From the NCBI GenBank assembly GCA_026724425.1, contig JAIUCV010000019.1:5908211-5972210 (forward strand): a stretch of DNA of 64,000 nucleotides. Reading direction: 5' to 3'. Under the pieces are notes generated by a model. The model ran no database searches. It was not told where the DNA came from and was given only the letters and a program-made list of their open reading frames with translations. The DNA is from Erythrophleum ivorense. Lineage: Eukaryota; Streptophyta; Magnoliopsida; Fabales; Fabaceae. Both the position numbers and the translations under genes were made by a program. Shown in pieces: positions 23,225 to 36,178 of the stretch (position 1 is its first letter; every line of letters begins with the position of its first letter).

Positions 23225-26200
23225 TATAACATTATAAATTCTAGCTCATCTCATGCCTTTAAATGGCATAATATCATGAACCATCTAGGTTTCCCATAGA
23301 AAAAGCAAGGAAAATGAGATTATTTTCATGTTACATTATATCTAAAAATTTCAATCGGTGTCACGTAGACCGTATGAGCTCACACTCTACATTCTCATAT
23401 TTAATTATATCAAAACAACTCATTTGTATCCCAAAATCATGTCCACAACTCATGGAAACTAAAATGGAGCATGCAATATGGAGGTTCATTCTCGGCCAGA
23501 TTTGCTCCATTTTTTGACCAAATTTTGAAAAATCTTAACTAAATCTAGAAAAATCAAAATCATGCAATATTAGTCATTATGGAAAGCTATAGATGTCTAC
23601 TTTACACTAAAAATATGTTCAGAGTATAAAATTCATAACAAAGGACGTTTGACATCCAAAATAGTCCAAAGATCAGATTGCATTCTAGAACTAATATGGA
23701 ATTCTGCAGAAAACTTTAAAAATATCTAATTAATTCCAAAAAAATACAATACAAGCAAATGATATCAATTTAGAAATCTGTGAATTTTAAATAGAGATAA
23801 AAAATATATCTAGACCAGTTCATCAATCTTAAACCTTGGAATTTAATGGAACAATACTTTAGGTTGGACAAAATTACTGATACTAGATAAAAACTTCAAA
23901 AATTCATATCTCACTCTCTAGACCTCCAAATAAGGTGCTTCTAGTTGGCACGAGTCTCTATGATTGACTAGTTTCTCTGTGTAAAATTTCATAGCAATTG
24001 GACATTTTTTGAGCCTTGTGTGATAGAATACAATTTCAGACCAAATGAATAGTGCAGCAAACCAAAAACTATGAAAATTGTCAACTTTGAAAAATCATCA
24101 AATATTCTATAGACCTCCAAAAATTATGATCTTTAGCTTCTCGAAAAGCTCTTAATGAGACCTAATTGCATGCCAAATCTCAAATCAAGACTAATTCATT
24201 TGCCTAAAAAGTGATATAGGGTCCCATAATAATCAATTTTAGCTACATATAGGGTATCAAAGTTGCCAAATGGATTTTCCTTAGTATTGGCACCTTTGGG
24301 TAAGTCTAAAAATACATTTAAGACTTATGTGAGCTACCCAAATGGTTCTAAACCTCATGCATCTCATTTTGGCTATTCAACCCACACTTATGCACATTTA
24401 TATGAAACTTCACAATTGCATACTTGGGCATTACATACTCAAATTGTATTCTAGAACTTATACATCATATTCATACATTTGAATATCACATAATATCATA
24501 TTTACACATGTCTCAAGGGTCATAGACCATTTACAATATCATATACATTGTGAAACGTCATTATAGATTCAAAAAGAATAAAACTAGGCATATATAGTTG
24601 TCAATCTTTCTCCTTCATTGTTGTTGACTCCTATCACTATAGCCACTTGATTCACCTAGCATATTAGATCATTGGAGAGGAGGGGATGAGATTCAAAGAA
24701 TCTCAATAGTTCATCTCCCACTCAATCATATATAATATATGCAAAGCAAGCTTTACAAATGCATGCATGGAGAAAATGAAAGTCATGGACATTTAAAAAA
24801 CAAGCTTGACATGTGAACAAATCATACAAGACATTCAAGAGCTCACCAAGTGCTTAGATTGGCCTCACACTTCTCCTCATGGATTTTGGACTTGCCTCAC
24901 CCATTATTTGAGAGTTTTAGACTCAACCATACTCTTGGGAGCCTACCATACTCTTGGGAGCCTACTTTACTCTTGGGAAACTCTTTACTTTGTCTCAACC
25001 AAGCTCAAGGGTTCTTGGCTCATCCTCACCATGGTGAAAAGTTCTTGGCCTCTCCACACTCAAGCAAACTCAAATAAATATCATGTATTTATTTAGAAAT
25101 ATAACATGACATCAAGAATCATGGCATATAAAGGCATGCTAGCATACTTCTCATAGCTTGAAAATACACATACACACATTCTAAAATAAGCTAAACACAC
25201 ATCCATGCATGAAAGAAGGTGAAGAGAACCACTTTGTACACAATCACACACTTTTTTCTTGGATTTCAAGCCTCCTCTTTCGGCCACACACCCACAAATT
25301 GGTGGAGATGGTTTCTCTTGGCCTAAATACAATTTATAGGAGTCAATTAAGTTCATGAAATATATTCTAAGGCTACACAATTTACTTAAACCCTAGATAG
25401 CTCTATAAGTTCCATTATGGTCCATAAAGGTCCATAAAGGCACTTAATGAAGCAACACCCTTCAAATGACTTCTAGGCCTCATTCTTTCCTTTCAAATAT
25501 AATTCTTGACTCCTTTTAAGCCTCCTGGAGTTATCACACTATTAAAATAAAGGGCCTAGCATTATGTTACTTCTTTAGGTCATAATATGGAACCTAAGAC
25601 ACCAAATCCATTTCTATGAGTTCTAAATTTTTTCCAAGGCTTTCATTCATTTTCATTCATCAAATATGACTCAAGAATGTCCTTAGAAAAATTTAAAACT
25701 CTCTCTAGCACCATGAATATGGTTTGGCTGAGACATAGCCTAGGTTAGCGTTTCATGAAGTTTTCTTTGTTTTCTTGAAGGAAGAAGCTTGTGGGGAGCA
25801 TCTTAGGTGTCTTAAGAACTCATTTAAACTCTCAATTAAACCTAAAAACTATCATACAAATTCAGATTTTAGAAAGTGCACTTGAAACCTTAAGTTTTGT
25901 ATCTTGATTTCTAATGGCTATTTCATGATTTTCTTTACATATTCTTATTCTCCTCCATCAAATACTTAAGATTCACCCTTAGTTTGGTTGAAAATTTAAC
26001 TTTCTAGGGCAGACCATATGTAAGTCGAAGTGGAGAAGAAAGGGAGTTCACTATAGCTACCATAGGATGCATTTTTACCTTGTTTCCTTGCTTAGTTTGA
26101 CTTGAATCTTGCTTTCTCCAAGCTTCTCTCTTCACATCCGAAATTTCCCTAGAATTTCTCCCTTGAATCAGATTTATAAACTTCATTTTAATCTATGAAA

Positions 26201-26872
26201 ACATACCTTAAACTTGGATTTCTTCCTCCTTCTTCTTTCTCTCTTGGGCACCTCTCCCTTAGGGTTTTGCTTTTAATTTGGGGCTGGAAAATCTAAAGTG
26301 AAATGATGGCAAGTGTGAGGTGCCACCTATATATAGCTAGGACAAAAAGACTTTTTCAAAAATTTAATTTTGCCCCTCGTATTTTGTATTTTCGTTTCTC
26401 TTTCGTTTTATCTCCTTTTTTAGAACCATCTTTTCTATTATAAAATTTGGGTTCCCAATTAAGAAAAATATTTTTGAAATAACTCAAATCGGAGCTAAAA
26501 CCTTTCTTCAAAGTTCGGGTACATCAATATTAAAAAACGTCCACTGGAGGGGATTTAATTGTCCCGAGGCTTCCCGTGGTTTTTAGGGCCTTTGAGAGCC
26601 CCAGAGAACTCAAAACTTTGATTTAAAAAACTCTTCTGTGCGAATTCCAAAAATTACCCAAAATTATAAAAATGTCATTACGTTCGTAAGTTTTCTGTCA
26701 AAATTTATTTCTCCATTTTAGCTCCTTTTTTCCTTCCGTCTGAGGCTAGAATTCTCATTTTTAAGAGGTTAGAATGTTACTCAAATTTTTCAGAATCTTA
26801 ACTAATTCATTTCGAGGGACTTGCTTTGAAAATGCGTCCATTTTCATCGTTTAACGAAAACTAGACATTACA
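23225..26872 (-). mobile_element. copy F: giant solo-LTR-like element (no CTATAG array)
   Basis: A 3648-bp member read on the minus strand, starting TGTAATGTC and ending GTTATA (expected TGTTACA-type end with CA changed to TA). It carries a TATA box (CTATATATAG, 26328-26337), the alternative 5' module shared with E and H, the tandem array (about 24850-25060), the inverted repeat (24687-24705), and four cores at 24083, 23892, 23712 and 23521. Aligning the two gypsy LTRs gives the empty site. A four-base loss at the right edge explains why the 5-bp duplication is incomplete. Confidence 0.78.
24687..24705 (-). repeat. conserved inverted repeat in copy F
   Basis: Perfect 8-bp arms TGAGATTC / GAATCTCA; loop AAA on the plus strand. 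Confidence 0.85.
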
Positions 26873-27855
26873 ACCACTAATCCATACAAGAGTTCCTAAT
26901 AATCATAAATGAGGGAGTTTAGCTATACATATTCATGAAAACCAAAGACAAAGTTGAAGCAAAAGTCAGATACATTAGAATAAATGATAAAAACAGAAGA
27001 AGGAAAGGAGAAACTAAAAAACGCAGCTAGTTTCAGCTTCAATCTACAATCCCTAACATTCTTCTATTTCAAGATGCCTCTTTAACTTCTCCTTAGCCTC
27101 TATACACTTGGAACAACCCATAATGATAGCTTCCTCATAGCAAAGGCCATATGATGCAAGAAATCGTCAAATTTTTAATAAAGAAAATGCAACATTTTGA
27201 TAAAACTCATCATGCCACAGTTCATCATATCACGCCATGGTGAAGGTAGGTCCTAGAAGAATATGTGTTAAAGCCTCCCCATTCATGCCATGGTGAGTTT
27301 CGCTACTAAATAGAATGGGCACGCTTCACGCTGTCGCGCAACATGTTGTGTTGTGCGAATTTTGCTTCTGTGTGATAGTGTGCTACGACCTAGCACTTTT
27401 CCTGCCGTGGCATTCAGCTTGTCTCACCTCACATTACAATGTGACACATTCTCGTTGTAGCGTGTTTAGCTTCTGTATTACATTTCACCACAATGCAAGT
27501 TTCTTTGTAAGCTTCCCTTTATTTTCTTTCCTTTTAGCCGCACCTTGATGAATTCTAGTCATGGCAAGCTTCTAAAAATTGCATCTATAAGTACTCTGAA
27601 GCCTCTTTAACATAAAGAATTTTACTTCTCTCTTAAACATACACCTTACAGCAAGGGCAAAGTATAATTAGTTCCTAATATATTCAAAATTAAAATAAAA
27701 CTTATCATTTACAATGTAAAAGTTGGGTATGGATCTATTCATCCAAAGTGTGTTTGTTTTATCTATAAACGTATTATTTACCCTATAATTAGAGGCTAAA
27801 ATTATATTTACTAGGAGAAAATATACATAATCACATGAATAATAGGGAGTTATCA

Positions 27856-27868
27856 CACCCCCACACTT
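27856..27868 (-). other. gypsy polypurine tract
   Basis: Minus strand AGTGTGGGGGTG sits directly against the 3' LTR start TGATAACTCCC, as expected for plus-strand DNA priming. Confidence 0.7.
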
Positions 27869-29479
27869 GAACTTCTACTTATCCTTGAGTAAAATAAATT
27901 AAAAACACTATTAGAGTGTCTATAGGTTTGGTGAACATCAATGTTTGCAATAGTTTTCACTTGCTACATCAGAGAGAATATTCCATAGGAAGAACAATCA
28001 ATATATACCAGAGGTAAAGTTCAAACAATAAAGCTAAGACTTTCAATCATTCCAAAGTATATGTGCGAATTTGGCCAAACCCTCATCTCAAACAAGTGTC
28101 AGAATCAACTTTCTGCGTTCCAATGAGTATAAACCAGCCTCAAATATAAGAACTTCATAAGCTCACCTTTTTTCCTCTCTCCACTAAATTAGGTACCATA
28201 AAACTACTAGATCAAAAGGAATTTTAGGGTTGCAATCGGGCCAAGGCTATGGCTACAAATGATAGGTAAGGTTAGTGCAAAAGATCTTAAGAAAATCTAA
28301 ATGATAGTATACTTATACCAGAGGTTCTCTTAGTGCACCTTCAACAATGATTTCCATAGGATCCCCTTTTCTAAATTTTTTTTTTGAATGAACAGATAAT
28401 CAGCTCAACTCTAAGTTAGAGAAAAGGGAGAATGGATGTGAACTATAAGACTTCAATTCCCAAGACTGTATAGGCATCAATTGCAACATTTTTTTGATAT
28501 CATAATGCTTGTTTCCTCATGAATACACTTCTGTCTTTTTCTTAAGAAAAGGGGCAAGATTATAGATTTTGACAAGATAGATTAAGCTAGGTATTCATGA
28601 TACTAACTAGAATAAAATGCAATCTTCTATAATTCTTTTTAAATTGGCTCAAATAAGGTTCAAGTGTTAATATAATTACAACGGAGTCAGGCTTGAAAGG
28701 CACAATTGCAATCAAAGAATGCCTAAATTATCTTTAAGGGTCATGCCATACCTATTGATTCGCCTCATAAAGGTAGAAGACAAGTTCTAAAATCTTGGAT
28801 TGGAGACTAGTTATACAAATTAGATTACAAAGAAATATCTCCTAACATTGATAATTGACTTGTGCCTAGGCCAAATGGTGCATATCATAGTTTTCAAAAA
28901 TGGAGGAAATCCTAATTTATGCATTTGAACTAAGATCAAGGCACAATTAGCATAGAGTTCTTACCAAAAATCTCTTGACATAAACTACTATCATTTGGAT
29001 TAAACAAACAAACAATTCCACAAGCTAGCAGACAAACTTATTAGAATGAGGATTTCAAAAATCTTCTTCCAAGTAAAAGCTCTAATGCAAAATTGCATGT
29101 TATGCCTATCAATTATGCTTGTCAACACTAACCTACCCCCAAACTTAAGGCCAACATTGTCCTTAATGTTGAGAGACAAAGAAAACCTAAGAAAATTGAA
29201 GGTGAGTGAGATGTATATAGTAAGCTAACCTATGCTGTTGTGGTTGTAGGGTGTATTTATTTATATATTTATTTATTTTTTAATATATATAAAAGAAAAG
29301 AAGAACAATTGAGTAAGAGAATATAAAGGACAACAAAATTAAGTAGAGAACTAAGAAACAAAACTTAAAAAGAGTATGACAAAAACACATGATTGAAAGT
29401 TCATAAAGAAAACAACAGAACATATCATTGAAAATTCACAAAGAAAACAACCAAACAGAAGAAAATAAAAGAAGAATAG
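27869..29479. other. gypsy 3' non-coding spacer
   Basis: Between the extra ORF and the polypurine tract. No coding similarity recognised. Confidence 0.55.
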
Positions 29480-30670
29480 AGGAATTAAAAGAGGTGTTAG
29501 ATGACAGGGTCCTATGGTGGCTTCTAGGATGGCTCATGTGGAAATGGTCAGACAGGATGAAGCACAAAGTCAGGAGGAGGTAGAAGTTCAGAAGGGTCCC
29601 ACTAGAGAAGGCTGGTTAAGTGTCTCCAACATTGATAATGCCAGCAATCCATGGTGCAGGAACGACATTCCAGTTTAGCTGACTGGGGGGATAGATCCTG
29701 AATCATCGTAAACAAAGCACCCAAGGAAGGCTCATATGCCTGAGGTAGTGGTAGAACATGACTGGTGGAGGGGGTGGTTGATCTGGGTCTACTTGATGCT
29801 CAATTAGCTGCTTAACTGGCTCATCCATTGTCTCACCTCTTGGCTCGTCCCCTTTAGCCTCCAGATCACCTATCATCAATATAGAAAAAGGCTTTCTCAG
29901 TGGGAGGAGCTCTTCATGTAGCTCAAACTATACCCCTGTTGCTATGCATAACTCAATAATCAAGTGAGGGTGCACTAAGCCAGATGTGGTAGACTGAGAA
30001 ATTCTCGATATTCTAAAAAATGATGTACCTGACGTCTATCGATCTCCCAGTTATAATCAAGTAAATCAATATTTCCTGATTTATAGTCAAATCACTTAAA
30101 TGACCACTCAGAAGCAGATTGGTGCACACAAAGTGAGCTCAATAGTGGGCCACTTGATTCAGATTACTACAAAGAATACCCATTGGTACCTCACATGACA
30201 TCTTCCAAATATTTTGCCATGGAAGAGTTAACTCAGTAGCCATATCGTCCAAATCTGGGGTCTTCCTACTCATCTTATACATGCAAAATTCGTAATCGAG
30301 CATGAAGGAAAGGTGATATCAATCTTGAATCACTTACTCATTGATAATTCTGTGCATCCCTGGACTCTGTACAAGTGCTCACGACAGAACTATGCATTTG
30401 CATAGAACTCTTGAACTATTGACACCATGGCAGCTACTGGCTCAAAACAAAATGTCCCACACCTTCTATAGGAGATTTGATTTGCAACTTCCTGACTCTC
30501 TAAGGGTGCAGTACTGAACTTCCTCCTTGGAATCAAAGCTCTATGAAATGTAACTTCATTGTACCATTCTTGAACTGCTAAGGAGATAAAACGAGATCGA
30601 TCAAATTAAGCTAAAGAGGAAGATGATGCTTTACCCCTGGATTTCTTCTTGGGAGCTATTATAGGTAAGT
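29480..30670 (-). pseudogene. gypsy-borne ORF with putative plant transposon protein domain
   Basis: On the minus strand from about 30664 the reading is PKKKSRGKASSSS, then FDRSRFISLAVQEWYNEVTF, then RRCGTFCFEPVAAMVSIVQEF and YANA, and near 29930 VQFELHEELLPLRKPFSIL-like sequence with a stop. This order (PKK/Ser-rich start, F..SRF, W..F..P.A..V..V.EFYANA, E.LL..K.PI) is that of a domain common in plant retroelement ORFs of unknown role. It sits between pol and the 3' LTR, where Athila elements carry an env-like or extra ORF. Multiple stops; the usual Met is Ile here. The domain name is from memory of the family pattern. Confidence 0.5.
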
Positions 30671-32006
30671 CTGCAAAAAGAAATTAAAAATAATTAATTT
30701 GGGTAAGCTGATCAGTAGGTATTAACCAAGACTCTAGTCGTATGCAATTTCAGCTATGACTAACCAATCATGGCCCCATTTCAACTGAGCAAAAGGTGAA
30801 CATAATAGGTGACTTCAGTTATGCATAGAGTAACCCACAACATCATGCAAGCACTATAACTGAATAAGCTAATAAGCAATTGAATTAACTAACCCCATAA
30901 TCCCAAAAAAAATGGAAATCTTATCTAAGTAGGTATGACTAAAGGAAGCATAGGAAAAACTCATAGCCTCATACACAAATAAGAGCCAAACAAGAAATAA
31001 CTTTCATTCAGTAGGTAAGCATAGTTACAATCCAAAGTTGAAGAACCTAGTCATCCATAAGTCATCATCCATCAACTATGTATAACTACAGAGTAAGGAG
31101 GTGGACAAGATTATGTAGAACTAGCCACACAAACCACAATTTTTGTTCAAGCATTCTATCAAACAATTGGTATGCGTAGCCATCTCTACAATTGGACAAA
31201 AAAATTTGACAAAGACAAAGCAACCTCTAGCCAATTTTTCTTAATCAGCTAACACAAAAAAATGAACATAGTCCAAAAACACTCTCAATTCAAGCAAATA
31301 GACAAATCATGTTGTTCAATTTTTCAAAAGAAACAAACACTTTAAACCACCATAACTTTAAATTTTAATTGAGGGTGAAAATAAGAGGAATCACACCAAA
31401 GATGAATCACACCACAACAAAAATAAGAGAAGGTTGATCCTCAACAAAGGAAGAAGCTATGCCAAAGCTATTTTGGATACAAGGTAACTCAAATCCTTGC
31501 CAAACAAGACCTAGCATTCATTCAGGAATTTTAACAAACACTTGGTGGGCAGACACAAATTGCACCATTGGAAAAGGCTTGAACAATCAACATATACCTC
31601 TCCAATTTTAGCAAACAAACCCAATTCATTCAATAAAGAAAGCAATTCAACTAAAGGCCCAATGCATTTACAATGGAGAAGCATACTTGTGAATTTGAAT
31701 AATGGAAGAGGGAGAAGGAAAGGGAAGGCACGACAAAGGTTAGAAATGGGGCATGGGACATAGCAACACCGAGGGGGAATGGGGGGGGGTTTCAGAATTT
31801 GAATGGAGGAGTGGAGAGTGAAGGGAATTCTTCGAAGGTATAAGGAAGGAAGAGCAGTAAAATTCTTCCGATAGGGGGCCAGAGGGAGGGGTCTGTAGGT
31901 TTGAGAAAAGAGGAACAAAACTTCCATAAGAAAAAGTTTTTTTAAAATACCAAATCACGTCACGGTTTGAATCCTTATGCCACAGCTTGATGTGCCCCAG
32001 GAAGCA
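30671..32006. other. gypsy 3' spacer, left of element B
   Basis: No recognisable coding similarity. The open frames around 31511-31958 fall in a purine-rich stretch (31690-31930) and show no family motif. The five bases before B (aagca) are its left target duplication. Confidence 0.5.
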
Positions 32007-33453
32007 TGTAACACCTTAACCTCTAGCTCATACCCAACATGCCCTCTAGCTCATATGGCAATGCGGAACTCATAAGGGAGACACTTTCTCTCTCTATGGC
32101 ACTATATGTGGGTAGAGCTCCACTTAGAAGTAACATGGACCGGTCGAGCTCTCTCTCTGATTCCTCATGCTCAATTACTCTATTGAGACTTATTTCAATC
32201 CCTACTATATGCTTAGAACTCATAGAAAGCAAAAAGGGATTGGAGACATGCATTTTCGCTATGGGCAGATTTTGCTTCAATTCTGGGCTAACTTTGGAAA
32301 TTCATAACTAAATGCAGAAAAATCATAACTGCATGATCTGGGTCATTCTAGAAAGCTTGTCTACTTTATGCTAAAAATACTTAGAAGTCTCAATTTCTCA
32401 CTCATTCTGCGTTTGACATCGAAATAGTTCACTGGTCAGAGGGGGCTTCTTTGCTGTCACAGTTTACTAATATAGACTTTGAAAATATCTAACTAATTCC
32501 ACAAAAATCCAATGCTCATAAACTCTATCTCTATGGAAAGATGTGGATGTTAGCTAGAGGAGAAAAATATCTCCAGATCAGTTCACCATGCCAATTTCCC
32601 GAAAACCGATGAAACAGTACCTCGGGTCTGGTTGGGTGTCTGATTCTGGGCAGGAACTTCGAAATTGCATAACTCACTCTCTAGACCTCTAAATGAGGTG
32701 CTTCCAGTTCCTACAAGTCACTGTGACCATCTAGTTTCTGTGTATAAAACTTCGTAGCCATTGGACTACGTTTGCCCCTCGGATGACACGTTTCTCAAAC
32801 TGACCAAATGAACAGTGATTTTCTGAAATCCGAATTTCTGATGTCAACTTTGAAAAATCATAGAAAATGCTATAGACCTTTAAATGACATGAACTCTAGC
32901 TTCCCAGAAAGCTCTAAACATCATCTAGTTACATGTCAAATTTCATAACAAGAAGATGTCATATGGCTGATCTATGACATCATGTGCAAAAGGGCCCTTT
33001 CTTGGCCAAAAGTAGGGCTCATAGGGTCCAATCTTGGTTTTTCTACTTCTATGACTCCTTGAGCACATGAGAAAGCATCTATAGGAGCTATCAATCATGC
33101 CTCAAGTGTCTAACGACCTAGATTGGAGAATCTCACTACCCCATGCCCACTCATACATCTATGTAGCCTATGCTAACATTAAGCATTTCATATTAAAATC
33201 TACTTTCTCATTCATCATAACCCTCATTCTCATACATTCATCATTCATATATGGTCTTACAACATTTATAAATGTTACATCATATACATCATTTACATCT
33301 CATTTCTCATGTACAATTCTCATATACAACATGTGGCCAAAAGCCTTTACATTCTTCTTTATCTCTATCCCTACCTTCATGCTTGGTGGTGGTTGCTCCC
33401 ATCCCTAATCTCACTTGGGCCACCTGGCATGGTTGGATGATGGAGAGGGAGGG

Positions 33454-33472
33454 TGAGATTCATGGAATCTCA
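33454..33472 (-). repeat. conserved inverted repeat in copy B
   Basis: Perfect arms TGAGATTC / GAATCTCA; loop ATG on the plus strand. Confidence 0.85.
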
Positions 33473-34529
33473 GTAGTTCAACTCTCATTCAATCATACAT
33501 ATATTGCATGCAACAAGTCTCATTATGCATGTATGGCATGTTAGCATACAAAATCATGATGAAAACATTTGACACATATGAAATGGCCATGCATAACATT
33601 TAAGAGCTTGCTAAGTACTTGGATTAGCCTCACCCATTCCATTATGGCTTTTGGATTTGCCTTCCCACTCTTTAGAGGTCCTTAGACTCAACCCTTACTC
33701 TGTGGGAGTCAACCTCACTTTTGGGAGACCTTTTACTCTTGTCTCAACCAACTTAGGGCTTCGGCTCATCCTCACCTTGGCTATAGGGTTATTGGCCTTT
33801 CCATTTCCTCAAGCAACCCAAGTAATCATTTAAAACATCATTTCAATCATAACACATCATCATGCTAACACACTTCTCATAGCTCATATCATTCATACAC
33901 ACAAGCAAGACAATGTAAACACACAATTATGCATGAGAGAAAGTGGAGAGAACTACCTTGTTGGCTATTTTCTACTTGCTTTTTCACTTGACTCCTCCCT
34001 GGTTGGATTTCACAACAACTTCTAGATGGAAGAGTTCCTCTTGAGCTTAACCACACAAAAGCATAGAATTAATACCTTAATACTTAATCCTTAAGCTAGG
34101 GATTACTTCTAATCAGCTCTACTGAGCTTCTCTATCTAGGTTTCTTCCTCTCACTAGGGTCCATCAGTTATCCCCTCTCTTTTCTCAACTCTTAAACTCT
34201 TAAGAAGGGGGAAAAGCAAGAAAGAGAAGACTATCTACTTCTAATCTCCCTCAAGAATGGTTTCCCACTCTCTCTCCTCTGAACCAGACTCAAGACCTAA
34301 TCATTTCTATCATCTAAACCGTAGGAAAGAGGGGAAAAAGGAAGAAGGGCAACATACTAAGAGGAAGCCATGAGAATTCATACCTTTCTTGTGCTTTCCT
34401 CTTCTCTTCAACTTCTCTCTCTCTCCTCTGCCCTTTTCTCTCTCCTAAGACGAGCTTGAGTCGGTTAGAAGAAGAAAGAAGAGATTTGGAAGCTTTTAAA
34501 AAGTCAAATTCTCTTTTTCTCACTTTTCT

Positions 34530-34900
34530 GGACCGCTCTCGCTATAGCGAGCCATTACCCTAGCTACGGCGAGCTTGTGTCTGTTCCAGACCTCTGCCTT
34601 CGCTATGGCGTCACTACGGCGAGATCGTGTCTATTTTAGACCTTCGCTATGGCGTCGCTATGGCGAGATCGTGTCTGTTCCAGACCTCTGCCTTCGCTAT
34701 AGCGTCGCTACGGCGAGCAACTCCCTGGTCTCTATATGGAATGCTGCACTCGCTATAGCTAGGAACAATTTCGCTACGGCGAGCAACTCTCTGGTTTCTA
34801 TATGGAATGCCACACTCGCTATAGCTGGGAGCATATTCGCTACGGCGAGGGGGCATTCTCGCTATGGCGATTCCATTTCTCGCTATGGCGAGAAGACTTA
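34530..34900 (-). repeat. CTATAG palindrome array with local duplications in copy B
   Basis: Many CGCTATAGCG, CGCTATGGCG and CGCTACGGCG motifs. Local duplication has expanded it: about three units of 50-60 bp across 34573-34700 and two of about 60 bp across 34700-34830. Confidence 0.85.
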
Positions 34901-34991
34901 GAAAATTCTCAGCTCTTCGAAAATTTTCCAACTTCTCTTTTCCTTTTTCTTTTCTCATTTCTTTTCTCTTCTCTTTTTCTGGGTTGTTACA

Positions 34992-35639
34992 AAGCACATA
35001 AACATAATTCATGACATGGCCTGATTTTGTTCACTGTGGTGAAACTCGCTACTGTCTCTATATGCCCCGCGGGGTAGAGAGTTTAGGCCACCGCAAGATT
35101 AGCTTCTGTCTCCTAGAGGCGTCGTAGCGATTTTTAATACTGACTTAGAGCCTACTATGGCACAATTTCTTGAGCTATGGCGACATTTGCTACTAGGGTG
35201 CCTCATGCCATGTTATGTGTTGCAGCGCAGCATACTTGAGTCACGGTGCAGGATTCTCCTTATGCATCCATCCAATTTCCATATTTCCCCTTGATTCAGC
35301 TTTCACTTCCCAATTTTAATTATACCAACTTTTGCAATTTAAAATATGAGGAAAGCCATAATTCACTAGAATCAAGTCAGAAATACTCCTTTTTTTCTTT
35401 TTCTTTTTCTTTTTCTTTTTGAAGTGAGTGTTGAATAAGTTATTTGAAGTTTCTTTAATAGTTGTGCAAATTTGACAATCCTTCAATAGATTCCCTTAAA
35501 ACCAAAATAAATAACCATAAGTTATCAAATAGGATTTGACATATTTCTTAATATCAAAATTAACATTGAAAAGGAAGAAACTTAGGTTGCCTTCCAAGAA
35601 GCACTAAGTTTATAGTCCTTAACCTGACTTTTAGCAGCT
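34992..35639. other. gypsy 3' spacer, right of element B
   Basis: Non-coding. About 35020-35250 carries words also seen in the LTRs (actcgctact, catgcca, cgcagca). A CTTTTT microsatellite lies at about 35391-35420. Confidence 0.5.
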
Positions 35640-36173
35640 TCAAATGCAATCCCCTAGGGTGATGGTGGATTTTTTACGGTCCACCTTTCTTCCTTGATAG
35701 TGTTTGAGTCTTTGACCATTAACCTTAAACCTCTTATTTGACTCTTTCTCTATAATCTCTATAGCACTAAATAGAGATACATCCACTACTATAAAGGGTC
35801 TTGACCACTGTGACTTGAGCTTTCCTGGAAAGAGCTTAAGTCTTGAGTTATATAGAAACACTAGTTGACCAGACTCAAATTTTCCTGTCATGCCATTGCT
35901 TTCTCCTTTTTTATAGAGCTTGAAACTTTCATATGCATGAAGTCTGAATTCATCTAGCTTGTTAAATTGTAACAGTCTCTTTCCACCAGCTCTTCTTAAG
36001 TCAAAATTTAATTTCTTCACAGCCAAAAAGGCATTATGCTTAAGTTTGACTGGTAGGTAACAAACTTTACCAAAGACAAGCTTGTAAGGGGACATACCAA
36101 TTGGAGTTTTGTATGCTGTCTGATAGTCCCATAAGGTATCATCTAGCTTCTCAACCTAATCATTTTTTGAAGG
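35640..36173 (-). pseudogene. gypsy integrase, C-terminal part
   Basis: Minus strand, continuing the integrase from across element G. It reads VEKLDDTLWDYQTAYKTPIG, then MSPYKLVFGK and LPVKLKHNAF, KKLNFDLRRAGGKRLLQFNKL, and the C-terminal SRLKLFPGKLKSQWSRPFIV and FKVNGQRLKHY. This is the integrase tail of Athila/Tat elements (R.YKTP.GMSPY.LVFGK, SRL.LFPGKL.SRW.GPF). The 151-residue stretch 36095-35640 is open; upstream there is one stop before the junction. Confidence 0.87.
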
Positions 36174-36178
36174 ACTTA

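Larger units (their letters stand above)
22576..27855 (-). repeat. gypsy 3' LTR, split by element F
   Basis: Pieces 22576-23224 and 26873-27855 together (1632 bp) match the 5' LTR (1685 bp). On the minus strand it starts TGATAACTCCC and ends GTAGCAACA. Confidence 0.87.
32007..34991 (-). mobile_element. copy B: giant solo-LTR-like element (CTATAG-array subfamily)
   Basis: A 2985-bp element with plus-strand ends TGTAACACC and GGTTGTTACA, read on the minus strand. Perfect target-site duplication AAGCA (32002-32006 and 34992-34996). It carries the CTATAG array (about 34530-34900), the GTAG/CTCTCTCCAC block (about 33930-33960), the tandem array (about 33610-33790), the inverted repeat (33454-33472), and four cores at 32846, 32655, 32475 and 32290. 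It lies in the gypsy element between integrase and the extra ORF. No coding capacity; its open frames translate the repeats. Confidence 0.9.

Noticed and set aside
31511..31958. Overlapping open frames of 138 and 72 codons
   Set aside because: Low-complexity purine-rich spacer of the gypsy element; no recognised domain and no sign of codon conservation.
32039..32311. Opposed open frames of 85 and 90 codons in copy B
   Set aside because: They fall in the non-coding end of an LTR-like element that is broken or absent in its sister copies.
33097..33544. Open frames of 103 and 90 codons in copy B
   Set aside because: They cover the hairpin and pyrimidine run of the element and are not conserved in the other copies.
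34575..35012. Repetitive open frames of 108 and 121 codons on both strands
   Set aside because: They are translations of the CTATAG array duplications, not proteins.
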